NCBI GenBank assembly: GCA_007123335.1
Contig: SKLG01000115.1
Location: forward strand, 1-8,099
DNA from: Anaerolineae bacterium
GTDB lineage: Bacteria; Chloroflexota; Anaerolineae; UBA1429
DNA: 8,099 bases
Direction of reading: 5' to 3'
Made by a program: the position numbers and the translations under genes. Positions 6,456-8,099 of the stretch are shown in pieces. Within the stretch, counting starts at the first letter, position 1. Each line of letters opens with the position of its first letter. Under the pieces are notes generated by a model that was given only the letters and a program-made list of their open reading frames with translations, ran no database searches and was not told where the DNA came from.

Positions 6456-8099
6456 ACACAAGCCGTTCTATCATTGCTTTGGCTCGTCTGCTGTTGGCCA
6501 CAGCGCTACTCGTCTCTTGCACCGCAGCGCCGACATCGACGCCGATACCCGTGCAGGACACCACCACAGCGCCTACGCTGGTCGACAAGGCCCTGCCCAC
6601 TGCTGTAACGCCGCCCGCATCGCCCGCGCCCCCGACGGCAACTCCCACGCCGCTGCCCCCCCTGCCTCCGGTGGTGATCGACCGGACGCCGGCGCGCGGC
6701 CAGGAGCTGCCCCCGGACGAGCCCATCGTCTTGGAGTTCGATCAACCGATGGATCGCGCCTCGGTCGAGGGCGCGTTGGTCGTTCTCGACGTGGATAGCG
6801 AACGAGCAGATGGCCCGTCGTTGGCCGGCACCTTTGCCTGGAGCGACGGCGATAGCACCGTCGCCTTTCAGCCCCGCGATGGATTGAGCCGCGACGCCGG
6901 CTATGTGGTCAATCTCGACGTCGAGGCCCGCAGCCAACAAGGGCTGAATATGCGCACGCCCCTGCGCTTTAGCTTTCACACCGTAGGCTATCTGCACGTC
7001 ACCGACGTCTTTCCCGCCCCGGACAGCGCCGATGTAGCCACCGACACTGCCGTGAGAGTGATCTTTAACCGACCGATGGTGCCTTTGACGGCGGTAGATG
7101 CGTCCCCAGATGACGACCTACTGGTTATCAGCCCCGCGCTTCCAGGGACAGGCCGTTGGGTCAACACCTCGATCTATACCTTTGAGCCAGAAACACGACT
7201 GGCCGCAGGCACCGAGTACACGGTCCAACTGCGGGAAGATCTGGAGGACCAGACCGGCGGCATTCTGGAGCAGGCCTTCCGCTGGTCCTTTAGCACCCAA
7301 CTGCCGGCCGTGGTCTGGGCAGAGCCGCCCGACGGCGCGCAATATGTCGCCCCCACGCCTTCCCTGGAGATAACCTTTAACCAGCCCATGGATCGCGCCT
7401 CGGTAGAGTCGCGCCTGACGCTGGTGCGGGCGGAAACCGAGACGCCGATCCGGGGCGCTTTCCGCTGGGAAGAGGAGGTGGTTACCTTTCAACCAGCGCA
7501 GGCGCTTCAGCGCGGCGCCGACTACCTCTGGCGCCTGGCGCCTGGCGCCAGCGCCGCAACCGGCGCAGCGATGACGGAGGAGCAGGCGTGGCGCTTTACC
7601 GTCGCCCCCGAGCCTCAAGTCGTGCGCATACGTCCCAGCGACAAGGCCTCCAATGTCTCTATGCACGATGGCATCCAGATCCAGTTCAGCAGCCCCATCA
7701 GCCGCGAAGCTTTTATGGAAGGGCTGGTGATCGAGCCTGAGGTTCAGGTGTACCCGAGCTGGTACGATGACGATACCCAGGTTGAGCTATGGTCCTGGCT
7801 CCAAGCCTCGACGCGCTACACCGTCACCCTGACAAGCGATATCGTGGACCGCTTTGGCACCCCTTTGGCGAGTGAGCGCACGATCCAGTTCACCACTCGA
7901 CCCCACGAGCCTTCGGTGTATTTGCTCACGCCAGGTCGCATGGGAACCTACAATGCGTATGCAGAGCCCGCCGTCCTTGTCGAATGCCGCAACGTGTCGG
8001 CGGTCGAGTTCTCCCTCTATCGGTTGGATGCAGACGCCTTTGTGCAGTTCAACCGCGAGGATAACTGGCGAATCTGGGACACGTATAGGCCACAACGTC
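6452..8099 (+). CDS. Bacterial alpha-2-macroglobulin-like lipoprotein, N-terminal part (truncated by window end)
   Basis: Open from the ATG at 6452 through the window end (549 codons, no stop), so the C-terminus is missing. The N-terminus is a lipoprotein signal: basic start, hydrophobic run, and lipobox LVSC with Cys23 as the lipidated residue. A Thr/Pro/Ala-rich tether (24-73) follows. Then four tandem Ig-like modules of the Big_5 style, about 74-177, 180-282, 286-385 and 388-482. Each has a P-x-x-x-x-x-V opening, an F-x-x-P-M/I strand, a V-F/TFQP-type strand and a closing F-S/H/T-T strand. After them, GRMGTYNAYAEPAVLVECRN and EFSLYRLD (about 491-526) resemble the start of the macroglobulin region in bacterial A2M proteins. 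Such proteins entrap proteases, some by a thioester; that motif would lie beyond the window. Gene coupling to a PBP1C gene matches E. coli yfhM-pbpC. Without the C-terminal part, A2M identity is strong inference rather than shown. Confidence 0.85.
   Translation, partial: MNTSRSIIALARLLLATALLVSCTAAPTSTPIPVQDTTTAPTLVDKALPTAVTPPASPAPPTATPTPLPPLPPVVIDRTPARGQELPPDEPIVLEFDQPMDRASVEGALVVLDVDSERADGPSLAGTFAWSDGDSTVAFQPRDGLSRDAGYVVNLDVEARSQQGLNMRTPLRFSFHTVGYLHVTDVFPAPDSADVATDTAVRVIFNRPMVPLTAVDASPDDDLLVISPALPGTGRWVNTSIYTFEPETRLAAGTEYTVQLREDLEDQTGGILEQAFRWSFSTQLPAVVWAEPPDGAQYVAPTPSLEITFNQPMDRASVESRLTLVRAETETPIRGAFRWEEEVVTFQPAQALQRGADYLWRLAPGASAATGAAMTEEQAWRFTVAPEPQVVRIRPSDKASNVSMHDGIQIQFSSPISREAFMEGLVIEPEVQVYPSWYDDDTQVELWSWLQASTRYTVTLTSDIVDRFGTPLASERTIQFTTRPHEPSVYLLTPGRMGTYNAYAEPAVLVECRNVSAVEFSLYRLDADAFVQFNREDNWRIWDTYRPQR
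6749..6765 (+). repeat. 17-nt direct repeat, copy 1 (copy 2 at 7388-7404)
   Basis: ATGGATCGCGCCTCGGT occurs at 6749-6765 and again at 7388-7404, in the same frame, encoding QPMDRASVE in Ig-like modules 1 and 3. It marks module duplication inside the macroglobulin-like gene. Modules 2 and 4 have diverged at this place (RPM followed by VPLT, and SPISREAF). Confidence 0.85.
7531..7551 (+). repeat. 7-nt microrepeat in the macroglobulin-like gene
   Basis: GCGCCTG, GCGCCTG, GCGCCAG in tandem. Three units of 7 nt give 21 nt, so the frame is kept, encoding RLAPGAS in Ig-like module 3. A net change of one unit would shift the frame, so this is a potential slippage site. Confidence 0.7.

Noticed and set aside
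7118..7666. 182-codon antisense open frame in the macroglobulin-like gene
   Set aside because: The plus strand is continuously open with repeated Ig-like motifs; the antisense frame shows no family features.

Overview
This is a GC-rich, gene-dense bacterial chromosome segment with five protein-coding genes in two divergent transcription units. No rRNA, tRNA, CRISPR array or insertion sequence was seen. Strong codon bias leaves long spurious open frames on both strands. The protein styles (a YraN/MiaA pair, type 2 IPP isomerase, a PBP1C-like enzyme, and an alpha-2-macroglobulin preceded by an array of Ig-like modules) fit a Chloroflexota-like bacterium. That placement rests on remembered family resemblance and was not tested by a search.

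Leftward unit (positions 1386 to 29): a YraN/UPF0102-family nuclease-like protein is followed after 59 nt by MiaA, the tRNA A37 dimethylallyltransferase, which appears to start at TTG. The control region at 1387-1549 holds two divergent sigma70-like promoters. Each places its predicted transcription start on or within a few bases of the start codon, so both mRNAs look leaderless. Between the two promoters is a long, nearly perfect inverted repeat (1446-1496). A 17-nt copy of one of its arms recurs across the miaA start codon.

Rightward unit (1550 to the window end): FMN-dependent type 2 isopentenyl-diphosphate isomerase (fni) and a trans-polyprenyl diphosphate synthase are 8 nt apart and form a short isoprenoid module. 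The first supplies and balances IPP and DMAPP, and the second condenses them. MiaA uses DMAPP as its prenyl donor, so the divergent units share a metabolite. After a 134-nt gap comes a class A penicillin-binding protein of the PBP1C type, with transglycosylase, transpeptidase, a linker with a 24-bp tandem repeat, and a PBP1C-type C-terminal domain. It overlaps by ATGA the start of a secreted lipoprotein that looks like the N-terminal third or so of a bacterial alpha-2-macroglobulin and runs off the window. The PBP1C/alpha-2-macroglobulin pair is a known conserved association in bacteria (E. coli pbpC-yfhM). It is read here as cell-envelope synthesis coupled to surface protease defence.

The window is mostly recognisable housekeeping and envelope genes. 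The least explained features are the inverted repeat with its half-copy at the miaA start, the paired leaderless promoters, and the architecture of the PBP linker and the Ig-like array.
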